Shown here piece by piece: positions 40,483 through 52,306 of a stretch of DNA of 64,000 nt (positions are counted from its first letter, which is position 1; each line of letters opens with the position of its first letter). Made by a program: the position numbers and the translations under genes. Source of the DNA: Nocardioides sp. 503 (GTDB taxonomy: Bacteria > Actinomycetota > Actinomycetes > Propionibacteriales > Nocardioidaceae); contig NZ_SPUI01000003.1 of NCBI RefSeq assembly GCF_004522095.1, forward strand, positions 620,001 through 684,000, read 5' to 3'. The notes beneath the pieces are model-generated. The model saw nothing but the letters and a program-made list of their open reading frames with translations, had not been told where the DNA came from and made no database searches.

Positions 40483-42068
40483 CTGATGAAGTCTCCCGCA
40501 TTGGTCACGAGATCGAGCACCGGGCCGGGCACGACGCCGAGGACCAGGGTGGCGACGGCGCAGACCGCGACCGTCACGGTGGTCAGCGGCGAGGCCGAGG
40601 TCACCGCGGCGACCTCACCCTCCGGCTCGGAGAAGAACATCAGGCGGATGTGGCGGATGTAGAAGTAGACCGCCACGATGCTGGCCACGATCGCGACCGC
40701 GACCACGGGCCACGCGCCGGCGGACATGGCCACCGTGAAGACCGCCCACTTCCCGACGAAGCCCGCGGTCAGCGGGATGCCGGCCATGGAGAGCAGGAAG
40801 AACGCGAACGCCCCGGCCACCCACGGCGAGCGGCGGCCCAGGCCGGCCCAGCGCGGGAACGTGGTCGCCTCGCCGCCGGAGTCGCGCACGAGCGTCACCA
40901 CGGCGAAGGCGCCGACGGTCGCGAAGCCGTAGGTCGTGAGGTAGAACAGCACGGCCTGGAGCGAGGTGACCTGGCCGTCGGCCAGCTCCCCGCTGGCCTG
41001 AGCACCGAGGACCCCGGTGAGCAGGAAGCCCGTGTGGGAGATGGCGGAGTAGGCGAGCATCCGCTTGACGTCGGTCTGCACGATGGCGAGCACCGCGCCG
41101 ACCAGCATCGTCAGGATCGCGATGACCCACATCATGGGCTGCCACGTCCAGCGGTCCGAGCCGAAGCCGACGTAGAACAGGCGCAGCAGCGCACCGAACG
41201 CCGCGACCTTCGTGCAGGCCGCCATGAACGCGGTGACCGCGGTCGGGGCGCCCTGGTAGACGTCGGGGGTCCAGGCGTGGAACGGCACGGCGCCGACCTT
41301 GAAGAGCAGGCCCACGGCGAGCATCCCCATGCCGATCAGGAGCAGCGACTCGTTGCCGACGTCGTTGCGCACGGCCTCGTTGATCTCCGCGAGCTGCATG
41401 GAGCCGGCGAAGCCGTAGATGAGCGCGACGCCGTAGAGGAAGAAGCCGGAGGAGAACGCGCCGAGCAGGAAGTACTTGAGCGCCGCCTCCTGGCTCAGCA
41501 GGCGGCGCCGGCGGGCGAGCCCGCACAGCAGGTAGAGCGGCAGCGACAGGACCTCGAGCGCCACGAACATCGTGAGCAGGTCGTTGGCTGCCGGGAAGAG
41601 CATCATGCCGCCGACGGCGAACATCAGCAGGGGGTAGACCTCGGTGTGGTCCAGCCCGCGGGTGGACGCCTGGCGCTCCGCCTCGGTGCCGGGCAGCGCG
41701 GCGGCCTGGCCGGCGAACGCCGACACCCCGCCCTCGAGCCGGCGCTCGGCGAACAGCGCCACCCCGGCGGCCGCGAAGACCAGGACCAGGCCCCAGAGGT
41801 AGACCGTGGGGCCGTCGATGACCAGTGTCCCGGAGGCGGCGAGCCGCCCGCGGGCCGCGCCGCTGGCGCGCGAGGTGAGGTCGGTCGCGACCCAGATGGT
41901 GAAGCCGAGGGCGGCGAGCAGGCCGAGCCCGGCCACCACGACCTGGACCACGTGCCGGCGGGCGCGGGGCAGGAAGCCCTCGACGACCACACCGAGGCAG
42001 GCGGCGCCGAAGACGATGAGCATCGGGGCGAGCTCGAAGTACTGGAGCGTGGGCTTGACGAACTCCAT
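40479..42068 (-). CDS. nuoN: NADH-quinone oxidoreductase subunit N
   Basis: A proton-pumping antiporter-like membrane subunit of complex I, 529 residues with about 14 membrane segments. Core motifs are AALKYFLLGAFSSGFFLYGVALIYG near 195-219 and GLLFKVGAVPFHAWTPDVYQGAPTAVTAFMA near 253-283 with the conserved Lys in FKVGAVPFH. The N-terminal third contains a longer periplasm-type loop (residues 95-135) that E. coli NuoN lacks. The ATG follows the nuoM stop as TGATG, and the stop overlaps the polyprenyl synthase start. Confidence 0.95.
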   Translation of the reverse strand: MEFVKPTLQYFELAPMLIVFGAACLGVVVEGFLPRARRHVVQVVVAGLGLLAALGFTIWVATDLTSRASGAARGRLAASGTLVIDGPTVYLWGLVLVFAAAGVALFAERRLEGGVSAFAGQAAALPGTEAERQASTRGLDHTEVYPLLMFAVGGMMLFPAANDLLTMFVALEVLSLPLYLLCGLARRRRLLSQEAALKYFLLGAFSSGFFLYGVALIYGFAGSMQLAEINEAVRNDVGNESLLLIGMGMLAVGLLFKVGAVPFHAWTPDVYQGAPTAVTAFMAACTKVAAFGALLRLFYVGFGSDRWTWQPMMWVIAILTMLVGAVLAIVQTDVKRMLAYSAISHTGFLLTGVLGAQASGELADGQVTSLQAVLFYLTTYGFATVGAFAVVTLVRDSGGEATTFPRWAGLGRRSPWVAGAFAFFLLSMAGIPLTAGFVGKWAVFTVAMSAGAWPVVAVAIVASIVAVYFYIRHIRLMFFSEPEGEVAAVTSASPLTTVTVAVCAVATLVLGVVPGPVLDLVTNAGDFIR

Positions 42069-43612
42069 CAGTGATCGCCCCCTTCCTCGGTCGCGGCATG
42101 GTCCGGCACGGAGTCGGCCGGTACGTCGGGCTCCTGGTCGGTGACGCCGACGTGGGACATCAGGTTCTTGACGGTGGGGTTGGCCACGTCGAGCAGCGGC
42201 ATCGGGTAGAAGCCGAACAGCACGAGCGCCAGCAGCAGCGGGGCGACCGCGCCGATCTCACGCCGGTCGAGGTCCGGGGTGCCGTCCAGCTCGGGCACCC
42301 CGGGGCCGGTGAAGACCCGCTGGTACATCCAGAGCACGTAGATGGCCGCCAGCACGATGCCGGTGACCGCGACGGCACCGACGTACCAGGCGTAGTCGAA
42401 GGCCGACAGCAGCACGAGGAACTCCGACACGAACGGACTCAGGCCCGGCAGCCCCAGGGTCGCCAGGCCGGCGACGAGGAAGAGCCCGGCGAGCACCGGG
42501 GTGACCTTCTCGAGGCCGCCCATCTGGCTGATCAGGGTGGTCCCCCGACGGCGGACGAGGTAGCCCGCGAGCAGGAACAGCGCGGCCGTGCCGAGGCCGT
42601 GGTTGACCATGTAGAGGATCGCGCCGGAGCCGCCCTGGCTGCTCATCGCGAACACGCCGACCGTGATGAAGCCGAAGTGGCTCAAGGACGTGAGGCCGAT
42701 CAGGCGCAGGACGTCGTCCTGGCCGATGGCGACGAGCGCGCCGTAGACGATCGAGATGAGCGCGAGCACCATCACCAGCGGCGTGGCCCACTTCGAGGCC
42801 TCGGGGAAGATCCCCAGGCAGAAGCGCAGCATCCCGAAGGTGCCGATCTTGTCGAGCACGCAGACCAGCAGCACGCTGACGCCGGGCGTCGCCTTCTCCG
42901 TGGTGTCGGCCAGCCAGGTGTGCACCGGGAACAGCGGCGCCTTGATCGCGAAGGCGATGAAGAAGCCGGCGAACAGCCAGCGCCCGGCGTCGGTGGAGAT
43001 GTCGAGCTCGGTGAGGTCCGACAGGAGGTAGGACGGCTTGCCCTGCTGGGCGGAGACGACGTAGAGACCGATGACCGCACCGAGCAGGATCAGGCCGCCG
43101 GCCAGCTGGAACATCAGGAACTTCACGGCCGCCGCGCCCCGGCCGGCCCGGCCGAAGCCGCCGATGAGGAAGTAGGCCGGGATCAGCGTCGCCTCGAAGA
43201 CGACGTAGAAGAGGAACACGTCGGTCGCGCAGAACACCGCGAGCGAGAGGCCCTCGAGGGCCAGCGCCCAGGCGAAGAACGCCCGCGTGTTGCCGTCGTC
43301 GCTGTCGAACCAGCCGGCCACGAGCACGATCGGCACGAGGACGGCCGTGAGCAGGACCATGAGCAGGCCGAGACCGTCGACGCCCAGCGCGTAGTGCACG
43401 CCGAAGGCCTCGATCCAGGTGTGCTGCTCCTCGAGCTGCATGCCGCCGGAGTCGAGGTCGAACTGCAGGGCCACCGCGATCCCGAGCGCGAGCGTGAGCA
43501 GCGAGAAGCCGACCGCCGCGAGCTTGGTGAGCGTCGGCGGCGCGAAGCCCACGACCAGCGCGCCCACCAGGGGTGCGGCGTTCAGCAGGGTGAGCCAGGG
43601 GAAGTCGTTCAT
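42068..43612 (-). CDS. nuoM: NADH-quinone oxidoreductase subunit M
   Basis: A 514-residue antiporter-like membrane subunit. [19 protein letters not shown] near 76-94, the key Glu in [17 protein letters not shown] near 127-143, [24 protein letters not shown] near 217-240 with the pump lysine, and [10 protein letters not shown] near 302-311 are visible. The C-terminal 35 residues after the last membrane segment are acidic ([19 protein letters not shown]). The ATG overlaps the nuoL stop by ATGA. An open frame upstream belongs to the nuoL region. Confidence 0.95.
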   Translation of the reverse strand: MNDFPWLTLLNAAPLVGALVVGFAPPTLTKLAAVGFSLLTLALGIAVALQFDLDSGGMQLEEQHTWIEAFGVHYALGVDGLGLLMVLLTAVLVPIVLVAGWFDSDDGNTRAFFAWALALEGLSLAVFCATDVFLFYVVFEATLIPAYFLIGGFGRAGRGAAAVKFLMFQLAGGLILLGAVIGLYVVSAQQGKPSYLLSDLTELDISTDAGRWLFAGFFIAFAIKAPLFPVHTWLADTTEKATPGVSVLLVCVLDKIGTFGMLRFCLGIFPEASKWATPLVMVLALISIVYGALVAIGQDDVLRLIGLTSLSHFGFITVGVFAMSSQGGSGAILYMVNHGLGTAALFLLAGYLVRRRGTTLISQMGGLEKVTPVLAGLFLVAGLATLGLPGLSPFVSEFLVLLSAFDYAWYVGAVAVTGIVLAAIYVLWMYQRVFTGPGVPELDGTPDLDRREIGAVAPLLLALVLFGFYPMPLLDVANPTVKNLMSHVGVTDQEPDVPADSVPDHAATEEGGDH

Positions 43613-45540
43613 CCGAGGTTCACCGCCAGGAGGGCCAGGACGACGATGAGCACGCCGGCGAGGAGGGAGAGGGCATAGGAGCGCACGAAACCGTTCTGGA
43701 CCTTCCGGAGCTGGCCGCCGATCCCGGAGACCGCGGACGCGCCCCCGGTGAAGACGCCGTCGGCGCCGTGGCGGTCGAACGTGAGCAGGCCGCTGACGAG
43801 GTGACGGCCGGGCGAGACCACCAGGCCCTCGTTGATCGCGTCGCCGTAGAGGTCGGCACGCGCCGCGCGGGTGGCGAACGAGACGTCCTCGGGCGGGGTC
43901 AGCGCGATCTCGCGGCGGGCGACGAGGAACCAGGCCGCGGCGACACCGAGCGCCACGACGACGACCACGATGCCGGTGATCGCCAGGGCGGGCAGCGGCG
44001 GCTCCTCGTGCTCGACGTGGCCGACGACCGGCGTGAGCCACTCGACGATCCAGTCGCCGAGCAGCAGGACGCCGGCGAGGACCGACAGCGCGGCGAGCAC
44101 GATCAGGGGGACGGTCATGACCGAGGGCGACTCGTGCGGGTGCACGTCCTCCTTCCACCGCTTGTTGGTGAAGAAGGTCATCAGCATCAGGCGGGTCATG
44201 TAGAAGCCCGTGATGCCGGCACCGAGCAGCGCGGCGAGGCCGACCAGGAGGTTCTCGGTGAGCGCGACCTCGATGATCTTGTCCTTCGACCAGAACCCGG
44301 AGAACCCGGGGAAGCCGATGATCGCGAGGTAGCCCATGGCGAAGGTCAGGAACGTGATCGGCATGGCGTGACGCACCGCGCCGTAGCGGCGCATGTCGAC
44401 GTCGTCGTTCATGCCGTGCATCACCGAACCGGCGCCGAGGAACATGTTGGCCTTGAAGAAGCCGTGCGTCAGCAGGTGGAAGATCGCGAACGCGTAGCCG
44501 GGGGTGCCGAGGCCCGCGGCCAGCATCATGTAGCCGATCTGGCTCATGGTGGAGCCGGCCAGCGCCTTCTTGATGTCGTCCTTGGCGCAGCCGAGGACGG
44601 CGCCCCACAGCAGCGTGACGGTGGCGACGATGACGACCACGGTCTGGGCGGCGGGGGCCAGCTCGAAGACGAAGTTGGAGCGGACGATGAGGTAGACGCC
44701 CGCCGTGACCATGGTCGCGGCGTGGATCAGGGCGGAGACCGGGGTCGGGCCCTCCATGGCGTCGAGCAGCCAGGCCTGGAGCGGCACCTGGGCGGACTTG
44801 CCGCACGCGCCGAGCAGGAGCAGCAGGCCCAGCGCGTTGAGCGTGGCCTCCGAGGCGCCGGACGAGGCGGCGCTGATGCCGCTGAAGCTGGTCGTGCCGA
44901 AGGTGACGAAGAACAGGAAGATCGCCAGGGCCATGCCCATGTCGCCGACGCGGTTCATCACGAAGGCCTTCTTGGCGGCGGCCGCGGCGGTGGGCTTGTG
45001 CTGCCAGAAGCCGATCAGCAGGTACGACGCCAGGCCGACGCCCTCCCAGCCGAGGAAGAGCCCGACGTAGTTCTCGGACATGACGAGCATCAGCATCGCC
45101 GCGACGAAGAGGTTGAGGTAGCCGAAGAAGCGGCGGCGACGGGGGTCGTGCGCCATGTAGCCGATGGAGTAGACGTGGATCAGCGTGCCCACGCCGGTGA
45201 TCAGCAGCAGGAACAGCGCCGACAGCGGGTCGTAGAGCAGGTCCATGCCGACCTCGAGGTCGCCGACGTGGATCCACTGGTAGAGGTGCTGCGAGATCTG
45301 CCGTGACCCCTCGTCCCGGTCCATCAGGGAGAGGAACATCAGCAGGCTGACGACGAAGGACCCGGCGGCGGTCGCGGTGCCGAGCAGGTGACCCCAACGG
45401 TCGGTCAGGCGGCCGCCGAGCAGCAGCACGGCGGCGCCGGCCAGCGGCAGCGCGATCACGAGCCACATCAGGGAGAAGATCCCGTCGGCGGACGAGGGGT
45501 CGACCACCGGGACGTGGGCAGACTCAGTCAAAAGGTGCAT
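43609..45540 (-). CDS. nuoL: NADH-quinone oxidoreductase subunit L
   Basis: The distal antiporter-like subunit of complex I, 643 residues. [30 protein letters not shown] near 116-145, the Glu in [16 protein letters not shown] near 166-181, [39 protein letters not shown] near 245-283 and the long horizontal helix region at the C-terminus are present. The first about 20 residues before the first membrane segment are poorly conserved. The ATG follows nuoK by 16 bp, the largest gap among nuoA-N apart from nuoA/B and nuoD/E. Its stop overlaps nuoM by ATGA. Confidence 0.95.
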   Translation of the reverse strand: MHLLTESAHVPVVDPSSADGIFSLMWLVIALPLAGAAVLLLGGRLTDRWGHLLGTATAAGSFVVSLLMFLSLMDRDEGSRQISQHLYQWIHVGDLEVGMDLLYDPLSALFLLLITGVGTLIHVYSIGYMAHDPRRRRFFGYLNLFVAAMLMLVMSENYVGLFLGWEGVGLASYLLIGFWQHKPTAAAAAKKAFVMNRVGDMGMALAIFLFFVTFGTTSFSGISAASSGASEATLNALGLLLLLGACGKSAQVPLQAWLLDAMEGPTPVSALIHAATMVTAGVYLIVRSNFVFELAPAAQTVVVIVATVTLLWGAVLGCAKDDIKKALAGSTMSQIGYMMLAAGLGTPGYAFAIFHLLTHGFFKANMFLGAGSVMHGMNDDVDMRRYGAVRHAMPITFLTFAMGYLAIIGFPGFSGFWSKDKIIEVALTENLLVGLAALLGAGITGFYMTRLMLMTFFTNKRWKEDVHPHESPSVMTVPLIVLAALSVLAGVLLLGDWIVEWLTPVVGHVEHEEPPLPALAITGIVVVVVALGVAAAWFLVARREIALTPPEDVSFATRAARADLYGDAINEGLVVSPGRHLVSGLLTFDRHGADGVFTGGASAVSGIGGQLRKVQNGFVRSYALSLLAGVLIVVLALLAVNLG

Positions 45541-45556
45541 CTCGGACGTGGCCCTC

Positions 45557-45850
45557 TCAGAACTTCAGCAGGCTCGCGTCGTCGACCGAGGCCGAGCGAC
45601 GCGTCCGGAAGATGGTCATGATGATCGCGAGCCCGACGACGACCTCGGCGGCGGCCACGACCATGACGAAGAACGCCGCGATCTGCCCGTCGAGGTTGCC
45701 GTGCTGCTTGGCGAACGTCACCAGCGCGAGGTTGGAGGCGTTGAGCATCAGCTCCACGCACATGAACACCACGATGGCGTTGCGCCGGGTCAGGACCCCG
45801 ACGCACCCGATGCTGAACAGGATCGCCGACAGGACGATGTACTCATTCAC
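45557..45850 (-). CDS. nuoK: NADH-quinone oxidoreductase subunit K
   Basis: A 97-residue membrane subunit with three hydrophobic helices. The two conserved membrane glutamates are in [15 protein letters not shown] (Glu33 region) and [13 protein letters not shown] (Glu69 region), both on the proton path. The GTG at 45850 is chosen because it overlaps the nuoJ stop by GTGA and gives the usual family length. The longer open frame upstream is antisense-type noise inside nuoJ. Confidence 0.95.
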   Translation of the reverse strand: MNEYIVLSAILFSIGCVGVLTRRNAIVVFMCVELMLNASNLALVTFAKQHGNLDGQIAAFFVMVVAAAEVVVGLAIIMTIFRTRRSASVDDASLLKF

Positions 45851-46674
45851 GGCTGCTCCTCCGTGTGGGCCGTGGCGCCGCTCTTGCCACTGGTCTCGGG
45901 CGTGGCGTCGGCCCGCGACTGCGCGTCGAGGCCCAGCGAGCGCTGGACCTCCTCGATGTCGTCGGCGAGGTCGGGGGCGCTGCGCACGGTGCCGCGCGCC
46001 GAGAGGACCCGCGAGACCGACGCCCGCGACGCGGTGCCGTCGGGCAGCAGGGCGGGGGTGTCGACGGCGTTGTGGCGGGCGAAGACGCCCGGCGGGGGCA
46101 GCGGCCCGGGGTGCGTGCCCTTGTCGGCGTAGTCGCGCATGCGCTGCTGCGCCAGCTCGGCCTGGCCGGGCTTGGGCGTGAGGCGCTCGCGGTGAGCGAG
46201 CACCATCGCGCCGACGGCGGCGGTGATGAGCAGCGCGCTCGTGGCCTCGAAGGCGAAGACGTAGCGCGAGAACAGGATGTCGGCCAGACCCTGGATGTTG
46301 CCGCCGGAGTTGGCCTGCTCGAGGCCGACCGTGGTCCCCAGCGTGATCTGACCGAGGCCGAGGACCAGCACCAGACCCAGCACCAGCCCGCCGACGATCG
46401 CGAGCACCCGCTGGCCGCGGATCGTCTCCACCACCGAGTCGGAGGCGTCGACGCCGACGATCATCATCACGAACAGGAAGAGCATCAAGATGGCGCCGGT
46501 GTAGACGATGATCTGCACCGCGAAGAGGAACGGCGCCTCGAGCACGGCGTAGAGCACCGCCAGGCTGATCATCACGACGGCCAGCAGCAGCGCGGCGTGG
46601 ACGGCCTTGCGCACGAAGAGGATGCCGAGCGCGGCCAGCACCATCACGGGAGCGAGCACCCAGAACGCGATCAC
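45847..46674 (-). CDS. nuoJ: NADH-quinone oxidoreductase subunit J
   Basis: A 275-residue membrane subunit with five hydrophobic helices; [28 protein letters not shown] near 47-74 is the most conserved part. After the fifth helix (about residue 160) an about 110-residue cytoplasmic tail follows, rich in Arg, Ala, Asp and Pro, with [13 protein letters not shown] and acidic ends. E. coli NuoJ is about 184 residues, so the tail is an actinobacterial extension. The GTG overlaps the nuoI stop (GTGA); a frame to 46908 runs back into nuoI. Confidence 0.93.
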   Translation of the reverse strand: MIAFWVLAPVMVLAALGILFVRKAVHAALLLAVVMISLAVLYAVLEAPFLFAVQIIVYTGAILMLFLFVMMIVGVDASDSVVETIRGQRVLAIVGGLVLGLVLVLGLGQITLGTTVGLEQANSGGNIQGLADILFSRYVFAFEATSALLITAAVGAMVLAHRERLTPKPGQAELAQQRMRDYADKGTHPGPLPPPGVFARHNAVDTPALLPDGTASRASVSRVLSARGTVRSAPDLADDIEEVQRSLGLDAQSRADATPETSGKSGATAHTEEQP

Positions 46675-47231
46675 GGGGCGGCCTCCTCGCGCGCCGCCGG
46701 CGCTGGGGCCGAGAACTCGCCGCGGTAGTAGGCACCCTCGTCGTCGCCGAGGAGCATCGCGTGCGGCGGCTGCTCCATGCCGGGCAGCAGCGGCGCCAGC
46801 AGGTCGGACTTCTCGTAGATGAGGGCCTCGCGGTTGTCGTCCGCCAGCTCGTACTCGTTGGTCATGGTGAGGGCACGCGTGGGGCAGGCCTCGATGCACA
46901 GCCCGCACAGGATGCAGCGCAGGTAGTTGATCTGGTAGACGCGGCCGTAGCGCTCACCGGGCGAGAAGCGGCCGTCCTCGGTGTTCTGGTCGCCCTCGAC
47001 GTAGATGGCGTCGGCCGGGCAGGCCCAGGCGCACAGCTCGCAGCCGATGCACTTCTCGAGGCCGTCGGGGTAGCGGTTGAGCTGGTGCCGCCCGTGGAAG
47101 CGCGGCGCGGTCGGCGACTTCTCGAAGGGGTACTGCTCGGTCACGACCTTGCGGAACATGGTGCGGAAGGTGACGCCGAAGCCCGCGATGGGGTCCCAGA
47201 ACTGCTCCTTCACGCCGCGTGACTCAGCCAT
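46671..47231 (-). CDS. nuoI: NADH-quinone oxidoreductase subunit I
   Basis: The 8Fe ferredoxin-like subunit at the base of the peripheral arm, 186 residues. Two tetranuclear cluster motifs are seen: [16 protein letters not shown] near 62-77 and [16 protein letters not shown] near 106-121. An N-terminal amphipathic segment ([19 protein letters not shown]) contacts the membrane. The C-terminal about 30 residues are Ala/Glu-rich. The ATG overlaps the nuoH stop by 8 bp. Confidence 0.95.
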   Translation of the reverse strand: MAESRGVKEQFWDPIAGFGVTFRTMFRKVVTEQYPFEKSPTAPRFHGRHQLNRYPDGLEKCIGCELCAWACPADAIYVEGDQNTEDGRFSPGERYGRVYQINYLRCILCGLCIEACPTRALTMTNEYELADDNREALIYEKSDLLAPLLPGMEQPPHAMLLGDDEGAYYRGEFSAPAPAAREEAAP

Positions 47232-48564
47232 CTGCGTGTGCCTCCTTGCCCGCGCCGGCAGGGGCGGGGCTCGAGATCGGGGTGTCGAAGGTCAGCGGCG
47301 CCGCGGCGCCGCGCACGGCGCCACCGGCGGGCATCGCCGGGACCGGGAAGCCGCCGGGGGTCGTCGTGGCGGCGGGCGCCTCCTCGGCGGCCTCGCGCTC
47401 CTCACCGAAGAAGAACAGCAGCAGGAACGCGACCACGAGCACGCCGATGCCCATGAGGAGGTAGCGCCGGTCGATGCCGTCGCCGTCCAGGGAGATGGTG
47501 CGGATGGTCGCGACCGCGATGATCCACACCAGCGCGATCGGGATCAGCCGCTTCCAGCCGAACGCCATGAACTGGTCGTAGCGCAGGCGGGGCAGCGAGC
47601 CGCGCAGCCAGATGAAGAAGAAGACGAAGAACAGCACCTTGCCGAAGAACCAGATCAGCGGCACGTAGCCCTCGTTGGCGCCGGCCCAGATCTCGTCGAT
47701 CCAGAAGGGCGCGTGCCAGCCGCCGAGGAAGAGCGTCGTGGCCAGGGCCGAGACCGTCGCCATGTTGATGTACTCGGCGAGGAAGAACAGGGCGAACTTC
47801 AGCGAGGAGTACTCGGTGTGGAAACCGCCGACGAGCTCGCCCTCGGCCTCGGGGAGGTCGAAGGGCGCACGGTTGGTCTCGCCCACCATGGCGATCACGT
47901 AGATGACGAACGACGGCACCAGGATCAGGCCGAACCACAGGTCGTCCTGGGCCTCCACGATCTCCGAGGTGGACATGGAGCCGGCGTAGAGGAACACCGC
48001 GACGAGCGCGAGGCCCATCGCGACCTCGTAGGAGATCATCTGCGCGCTGGAGCGCAGGCCGCCCAGCAGGGAGTAGGTCGAGCCGCTCGACCAGCCGCCG
48101 AGCACGATGCCGTAGATGCCGACCGACGCGATCGCCATCACGAACAGCACCGCCACCGGCATGTCGGTGAGCTGCAGCGGGGTCGTGCGGTCGGTGAACG
48201 GCAGCCCGACGTTCTCGGGGCCGAAGGGGATCACGCTGAAGGTCACGAACGCCGGGACCACCGCGATGACCGGGGCCAGCAGGAAGACCACCTTGTCGGC
48301 GGCCTTGGGGATGATGTCCTCCTTGAGCGCGAGCTTCACGCCGTCCGCGAGGGACTGCAGGAGGCCGAAGGGGCCGTTGACGTTGGGGCCGATGCGGTGC
48401 TGCATCCGGGCCACGACGCGTCGCTCCCACCAGATGTTGAACAGGGTGAGCAGCACCAGCACGAGGAAGATCAGCACGGCCTTGACGATGACCAGCCACC
48501 ACGGGTCCTTGCCGAAGGCGCTGAGGTCGTCGGCGGCCAGGACCGAGACGAGGGTCGGGCTCAT
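47224..48564 (-). CDS. nuoH: NADH-quinone oxidoreductase subunit H
   Basis: The membrane subunit that forms much of the quinone site, 446 residues with eight helices. [39 protein letters not shown] near 45-83, the [29 protein letters not shown] region near 157-185 and [26 protein letters not shown] near 240-265 are hallmarks. A C-terminal extension of about 60 residues after the last helix is Ala/Pro/Gly-rich. The ATG overlaps the nuoG stop by ATGA. Confidence 0.95.
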   Translation of the reverse strand: MSPTLVSVLAADDLSAFGKDPWWLVIVKAVLIFLVLVLLTLFNIWWERRVVARMQHRIGPNVNGPFGLLQSLADGVKLALKEDIIPKAADKVVFLLAPVIAVVPAFVTFSVIPFGPENVGLPFTDRTTPLQLTDMPVAVLFVMAIASVGIYGIVLGGWSSGSTYSLLGGLRSSAQMISYEVAMGLALVAVFLYAGSMSTSEIVEAQDDLWFGLILVPSFVIYVIAMVGETNRAPFDLPEAEGELVGGFHTEYSSLKFALFFLAEYINMATVSALATTLFLGGWHAPFWIDEIWAGANEGYVPLIWFFGKVLFFVFFFIWLRGSLPRLRYDQFMAFGWKRLIPIALVWIIAVATIRTISLDGDGIDRRYLLMGIGVLVVAFLLLFFFGEEREAAEEAPAATTTPGGFPVPAMPAGGAVRGAAAPLTFDTPISSPAPAGAGKEAHADG

Positions 48565-50975
48565 GCGGGGTCTCCCTTCACGGTCACGCGGGAACCGGGC
48601 GAGGCGACGTCGGCGAGGACGCCCCGGCCGAAGGACCGGGCCGGGAGCCAGACGACCCCGTCGGCGAGGTCGTCGGCCACGACGGCCGGCAGCGTGACCG
48701 AGCCACGGTCACCGGTGACGGTCACGGTCGGCCCGACGGCGTCGAGGACGGTGCGCGAGACACGCGCGACGCTCGGCCGCGCAGTGGCCGCGAGGTGCTT
48801 GTCGCCGTCCTGCATCGAGCCGTCGTCGATCATCTGCTTCCAGGTCGCGAGCGCCAGGCCCGACCCGCCGTCCGTGGGTACGGCGGACACGGTCGGAGCG
48901 GCCGGGCGGTCGCCGTCCCAGGGACCCATCTCGACCAGCTGGGCGCGCGCTTCGGGCACGGTGCGGAAGCCGAGCGGACCGCCGGCGCCGAGCTGTGCGA
49001 GCTCCTCGGCGATGCCGGAGAGGATGCGCAGGTCCGGGAGGGATGCCGGGTTGGACAGCACTGCCTCGAACGGCCGCGGGCGGCCCTCCCAGGTGACGAA
49101 CGTGCCGGCCTTGTCGGTCACCGGTGCGACCGGGAACACGACGTCGGCGGCGCGGGTCACGTCGGTCTCGCGCAGCTCGATGGCCACGACGAAGCTGGCA
49201 GCCTCGAGCGCGGCACGCGTCGCCTCGGGGTCGGCGGTGTCGTCGGGGTCGATGCCGCCGACGACGACGCCTCCGAGCTGACCGGACGCCAGGGCGGCGA
49301 CGATGCCGTCGAAGTCGCGGCCGGCGGTCTCGGGCAGCGAGTCGACGCCCCACGTGGTGGCGGCGTCGACGCGGGCGGACGCGTCGGCGACGGGCCGGCC
49401 CCCGGGGAGCAGGTTCGGCAGGCAGCCGGCCTCGACCGCACCCCGGTCGCCGGCGCGACGCGGCACCCAGGCGAGCCGGGCGCCGGACTTGGCGGCCAGG
49501 GCGGCGGCGGCCGACAGGGCGCCCGGCACGGAGGCCAGGCGCTCGCCGACGAGCACGACGCTGGTCGCGTCGACGCCGTGGTCGGCGTGGCCGAGCAGGC
49601 CGTCGATCGCGGCGGGCTCCTCGCCCGGCACGGTGGCGACCAGGTGACCGCCGAGCTTCTCCAGGCCGCGCGAGGCGAACGGCGCGATCGCGATGACGCG
49701 GGTGCCGTGCTTGATGGCCTTGCGCAGGCGCAGGAAGATCGCCCCGGCCTCGTCCTCGGGCTCGAGGCCCACCAGGACGACGGTCGCGGCGCGCTCCAGG
49801 TCGGCATAGGTCACGGCGCCGCCCTCGGGGCCGGTCACCACGACGTGCGAGGCCAGGAAGTCGGCCTCCTCGGCGGAGTGCGGGCGGGCCCGGAAGTCGA
49901 TGTCGTTGGTGCCGAGCGAGACGCGGGCGAACTTGCTGTAGGCGAAGGCGTCCTCGACGGTGTGGCGTCCGCCCATGAGCACGGCGGACGGTCCGGCGGC
50001 GCGCAGCCCGCGGGCGGCGACGGCGAACGCCTCCGGCCACGAGGCGGGACGCAGCGAGCCGTCCTCGTCACGCACCTGCGGGTAGCCGATCCGGTCGTCC
50101 TGCGTGGCGTAGTGGAACGCGAAGCGGTCCTTGTCGGTGATCCACTCCTCGTTGACCTCCGGGTCGTTGCCCGCGAGGCGGCGCATGACCTTGCCGCGGC
50201 GGTGGTCGACGCGGATGGCCGAGCCGCAGGCGTCGTGCTCCCCGACCGACGGCGACGACACCAGGTCGAAGGGCCGCGAGCGGAAGCGGTACTCGGCCGA
50301 CGTGAGCGCGCCGACGGGGCAGATCTGGATCGTGTTGCCCGAGAAGTAGGACTGCAGGGGCTCCTTCTCGTAGATCCCGACCTGCTGCAGCGCGCCACGC
50401 TCGATCAGCGCGATGAAGGGGTCGCCGGCGATCTCCTCGGAGAAGCGCGTGCAGCGCGCGCACAGCACGCAGCGCTCGCGGTCGAGGAGCACCTGCGCGG
50501 AGATGTTGATCGGCTTGGGGTACGTGCGCTTGACGCCGCCGGAGGCGGAGAAGCGGGACTCGGCGCGGCCGTTGGACATCGCCTGGTTCTGCAGGGGGCA
50601 CTCGCCGCCCTTGTCGCAGACCGGGCAGTCGAGCGGGTGGTTGATGAGCAGGAACTCCATGACCCCCTGCTGCGCCTTGTCGGCGACCTCGCTGGTGGCC
50701 TGGGTGTTGACGACCATGCCCTCGGCGACGGGCAGCGTGCACGAGGCCTGCGGCTTGGGGAAGCCGCGCCCGTTGCCGGCGTCGGGGACGTCGACCAGGC
50801 ACTGGCGGCACGCGCCGACAGGCGCCAGCAGCGGGTGGTCGCAGAAGCGCGGGATCTGGACGCCGACCTGCTCGGCCGCGCGGATCACCAGGGTGTCCTT
50901 GGGAACGCTGACCTGGATGCCGTCGATCGTGACCGAGACCAGGTCGACGTCGGTCTTGTCGGGTGTGGTCGTCAT
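48561..50975 (-). CDS. nuoG: NADH-quinone oxidoreductase subunit G
   Basis: The large iron-sulfur subunit of the NADH module, 804 residues. The 2Fe-2S motif is [17 protein letters not shown] near 44-60, the His-ligated cluster region is [19 protein letters not shown] near 113-131, and [15 protein letters not shown] near 168-182 with a later ICPVGALTS supplies the next 4Fe-4S. The C-terminal molybdopterin-like domain lacks a cofactor in all NuoG. ATGA overlap with nuoF upstream and with nuoH downstream. Confidence 0.95.
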   Translation of the reverse strand: MTTTPDKTDVDLVSVTIDGIQVSVPKDTLVIRAAEQVGVQIPRFCDHPLLAPVGACRQCLVDVPDAGNGRGFPKPQASCTLPVAEGMVVNTQATSEVADKAQQGVMEFLLINHPLDCPVCDKGGECPLQNQAMSNGRAESRFSASGGVKRTYPKPINISAQVLLDRERCVLCARCTRFSEEIAGDPFIALIERGALQQVGIYEKEPLQSYFSGNTIQICPVGALTSAEYRFRSRPFDLVSSPSVGEHDACGSAIRVDHRRGKVMRRLAGNDPEVNEEWITDKDRFAFHYATQDDRIGYPQVRDEDGSLRPASWPEAFAVAARGLRAAGPSAVLMGGRHTVEDAFAYSKFARVSLGTNDIDFRARPHSAEEADFLASHVVVTGPEGGAVTYADLERAATVVLVGLEPEDEAGAIFLRLRKAIKHGTRVIAIAPFASRGLEKLGGHLVATVPGEEPAAIDGLLGHADHGVDATSVVLVGERLASVPGALSAAAALAAKSGARLAWVPRRAGDRGAVEAGCLPNLLPGGRPVADASARVDAATTWGVDSLPETAGRDFDGIVAALASGQLGGVVVGGIDPDDTADPEATRAALEAASFVVAIELRETDVTRAADVVFPVAPVTDKAGTFVTWEGRPRPFEAVLSNPASLPDLRILSGIAEELAQLGAGGPLGFRTVPEARAQLVEMGPWDGDRPAAPTVSAVPTDGGSGLALATWKQMIDDGSMQDGDKHLAATARPSVARVSRTVLDAVGPTVTVTGDRGSVTLPAVVADDLADGVVWLPARSFGRGVLADVASPGSRVTVKGDPA

Positions 50976-52306
50976 GCTGTCGCTCCGGCGGTGGCGAAGG
51001 TGGTCGAGGCGGCCGGGTCGAACGGGCAGCCGCCGTGCTGGAGGTGGGCGAGGTACTCGTCGCGGAAGTGCGCGATCGAGCTCGAGATCGGGCTCGTCGC
51101 CCCGTCACCCAGGGCGCAGAAGGAGCGGCCCAGGATGTTGTCGCACTGGTCGACCAGCAGGTCGAGGTCGGCCTCGGCGCCCTGGCCCTTCTCGAGCGCG
51201 GCCAGGGTCTGCACCAGCCACCACGTGCCCTCGCGGCACGGCGTGCACTTGCCGCAGGACTCGTGCTTGTAGAACTCCGTCCAGCGCAGGACGGCGCGCA
51301 CGACGCAGGTGGTCTCGTCGAAGATCTGCAGCGCGCGGGTGCCGAGCATGGAGCCGACCGCGCCGACGCCCTCAAAGTCGAGTGGCACGTCGAGGTGGTC
51401 GGCGGTGAGCAGCGGGGTGCTGGAGCCGCCCGGCGTCCAGAACTTCAGCGAGTGCCCCTCGCGGACGCCGCCGGCGAGGTCGATGAGCTCGCGCAGCGTG
51501 ATGCCGAGCGGCGCTTCGTACTGGCCCGGCCGGGTGACGTGGCCGGACAGCGAGAAGATGCCGTAGCCCTTGGACTTCTCGGTGCCCATGGAGGAGAACC
51601 ACTCGGCGCCGTGCTCGAGGATGCTGGGCACCGACGCGATGGACTCGACGTTGTTGATGACCGTCGGGCTGGCGTAGAGACCGGCGACCGCGGGGAACGG
51701 CGGGCGCAGGCGCGGCTGGCCGCGGCGGCCCTCGAGGCCCTCGAGGAGGGCGGTCTCCTCGCCGCAGATGTAGGCGCCGGCGCCGGCGTGGACGACGAGG
51801 TCCAGGTCGAAGCCGGACCCGTGGATGTCCTTGCCGAGGTGGCCGGCGGCGTACGCCTCGGCGACGGCGGCCTGGACCCGGCGGATGACGTGGAGCACCT
51901 CGCCGCGGATGTAGATGAACGCGGTGTTGGCCCGGATGGCGTAGGAGCTGATGATGACGCCCTCGACCAGCGTGTGCGGCGTCGCCATCATCAGCGGGAT
52001 GTCCTTGCAGGTGCCCGGCTCGGACTCGTCGGCGTTGACGACGAGGTACTTGGGCTTGGGGTTGTCCTGCGGGATGAAGCTCCACTTCATGCCGGTCGGG
52101 AACCCGGCGCCGCCGCGGCCGCGCAGGCCGGAGTCCTTGACCGCCGCGATCACGTCGTCGGGCGCCATCGCGAGCGCGTTCTTGAGCGCGCCGTAGCCGC
52201 CCTGGGCCTCGTAGGCCGCCAGCGTCCAGCTGCGCTCGGAGCCCCAGTTGTCGGTGAGGACCGGGGTCAGGGTGTCGATCGTGGCTGAGCTCTCGGTGCC
52301 GCTCAT
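50972..52306 (-). CDS. nuoF: NADH-quinone oxidoreductase subunit F
   Basis: The NADH- and FMN-binding subunit, 444 residues. [17 protein letters not shown] near 63-79 binds [20 protein letters not shown] near 90-102 binds [23 protein letters not shown] block (here [19 protein letters not shown], 173-191), and [13 protein letters not shown] near 345-357 plus a later Cys hold the 4Fe-4S cluster. The start at 52306 forms ATGA with the nuoE stop; an open frame to 52963 is in the nuoE gene. Confidence 0.95.
   Translation of the reverse strand: MSGTESSATIDTLTPVLTDNWGSERSWTLAAYEAQGGYGALKNALAMAPDDVIAAVKDSGLRGRGGAGFPTGMKWSFIPQDNPKPKYLVVNADESEPGTCKDIPLMMATPHTLVEGVIISSYAIRANTAFIYIRGEVLHVIRRVQAAVAEAYAAGHLGKDIHGSGFDLDLVVHAGAGAYICGEETALLEGLEGRRGQPRLRPPFPAVAGLYASPTVINNVESIASVPSILEHGAEWFSSMGTEKSKGYGIFSLSGHVTRPGQYEAPLGITLRELIDLAGGVREGHSLKFWTPGGSSTPLLTADHLDVPLDFEGVGAVGSMLGTRALQIFDETTCVVRAVLRWTEFYKHESCGKCTPCREGTWWLVQTLAALEKGQGAEADLDLLVDQCDNILGRSFCALGDGATSPISSSIAHFRDEYLAHLQHGGCPFDPAASTTFATAGATA

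Noticed and set aside
42071..45306. Long + strand frames opposite nuoM and nuoL
   Set aside because: They are rich in Arg, Glu, Asp, Gly and His, as expected for the reverse of membrane-protein codons, and the minus strand gives unmistakable complex I subunits.
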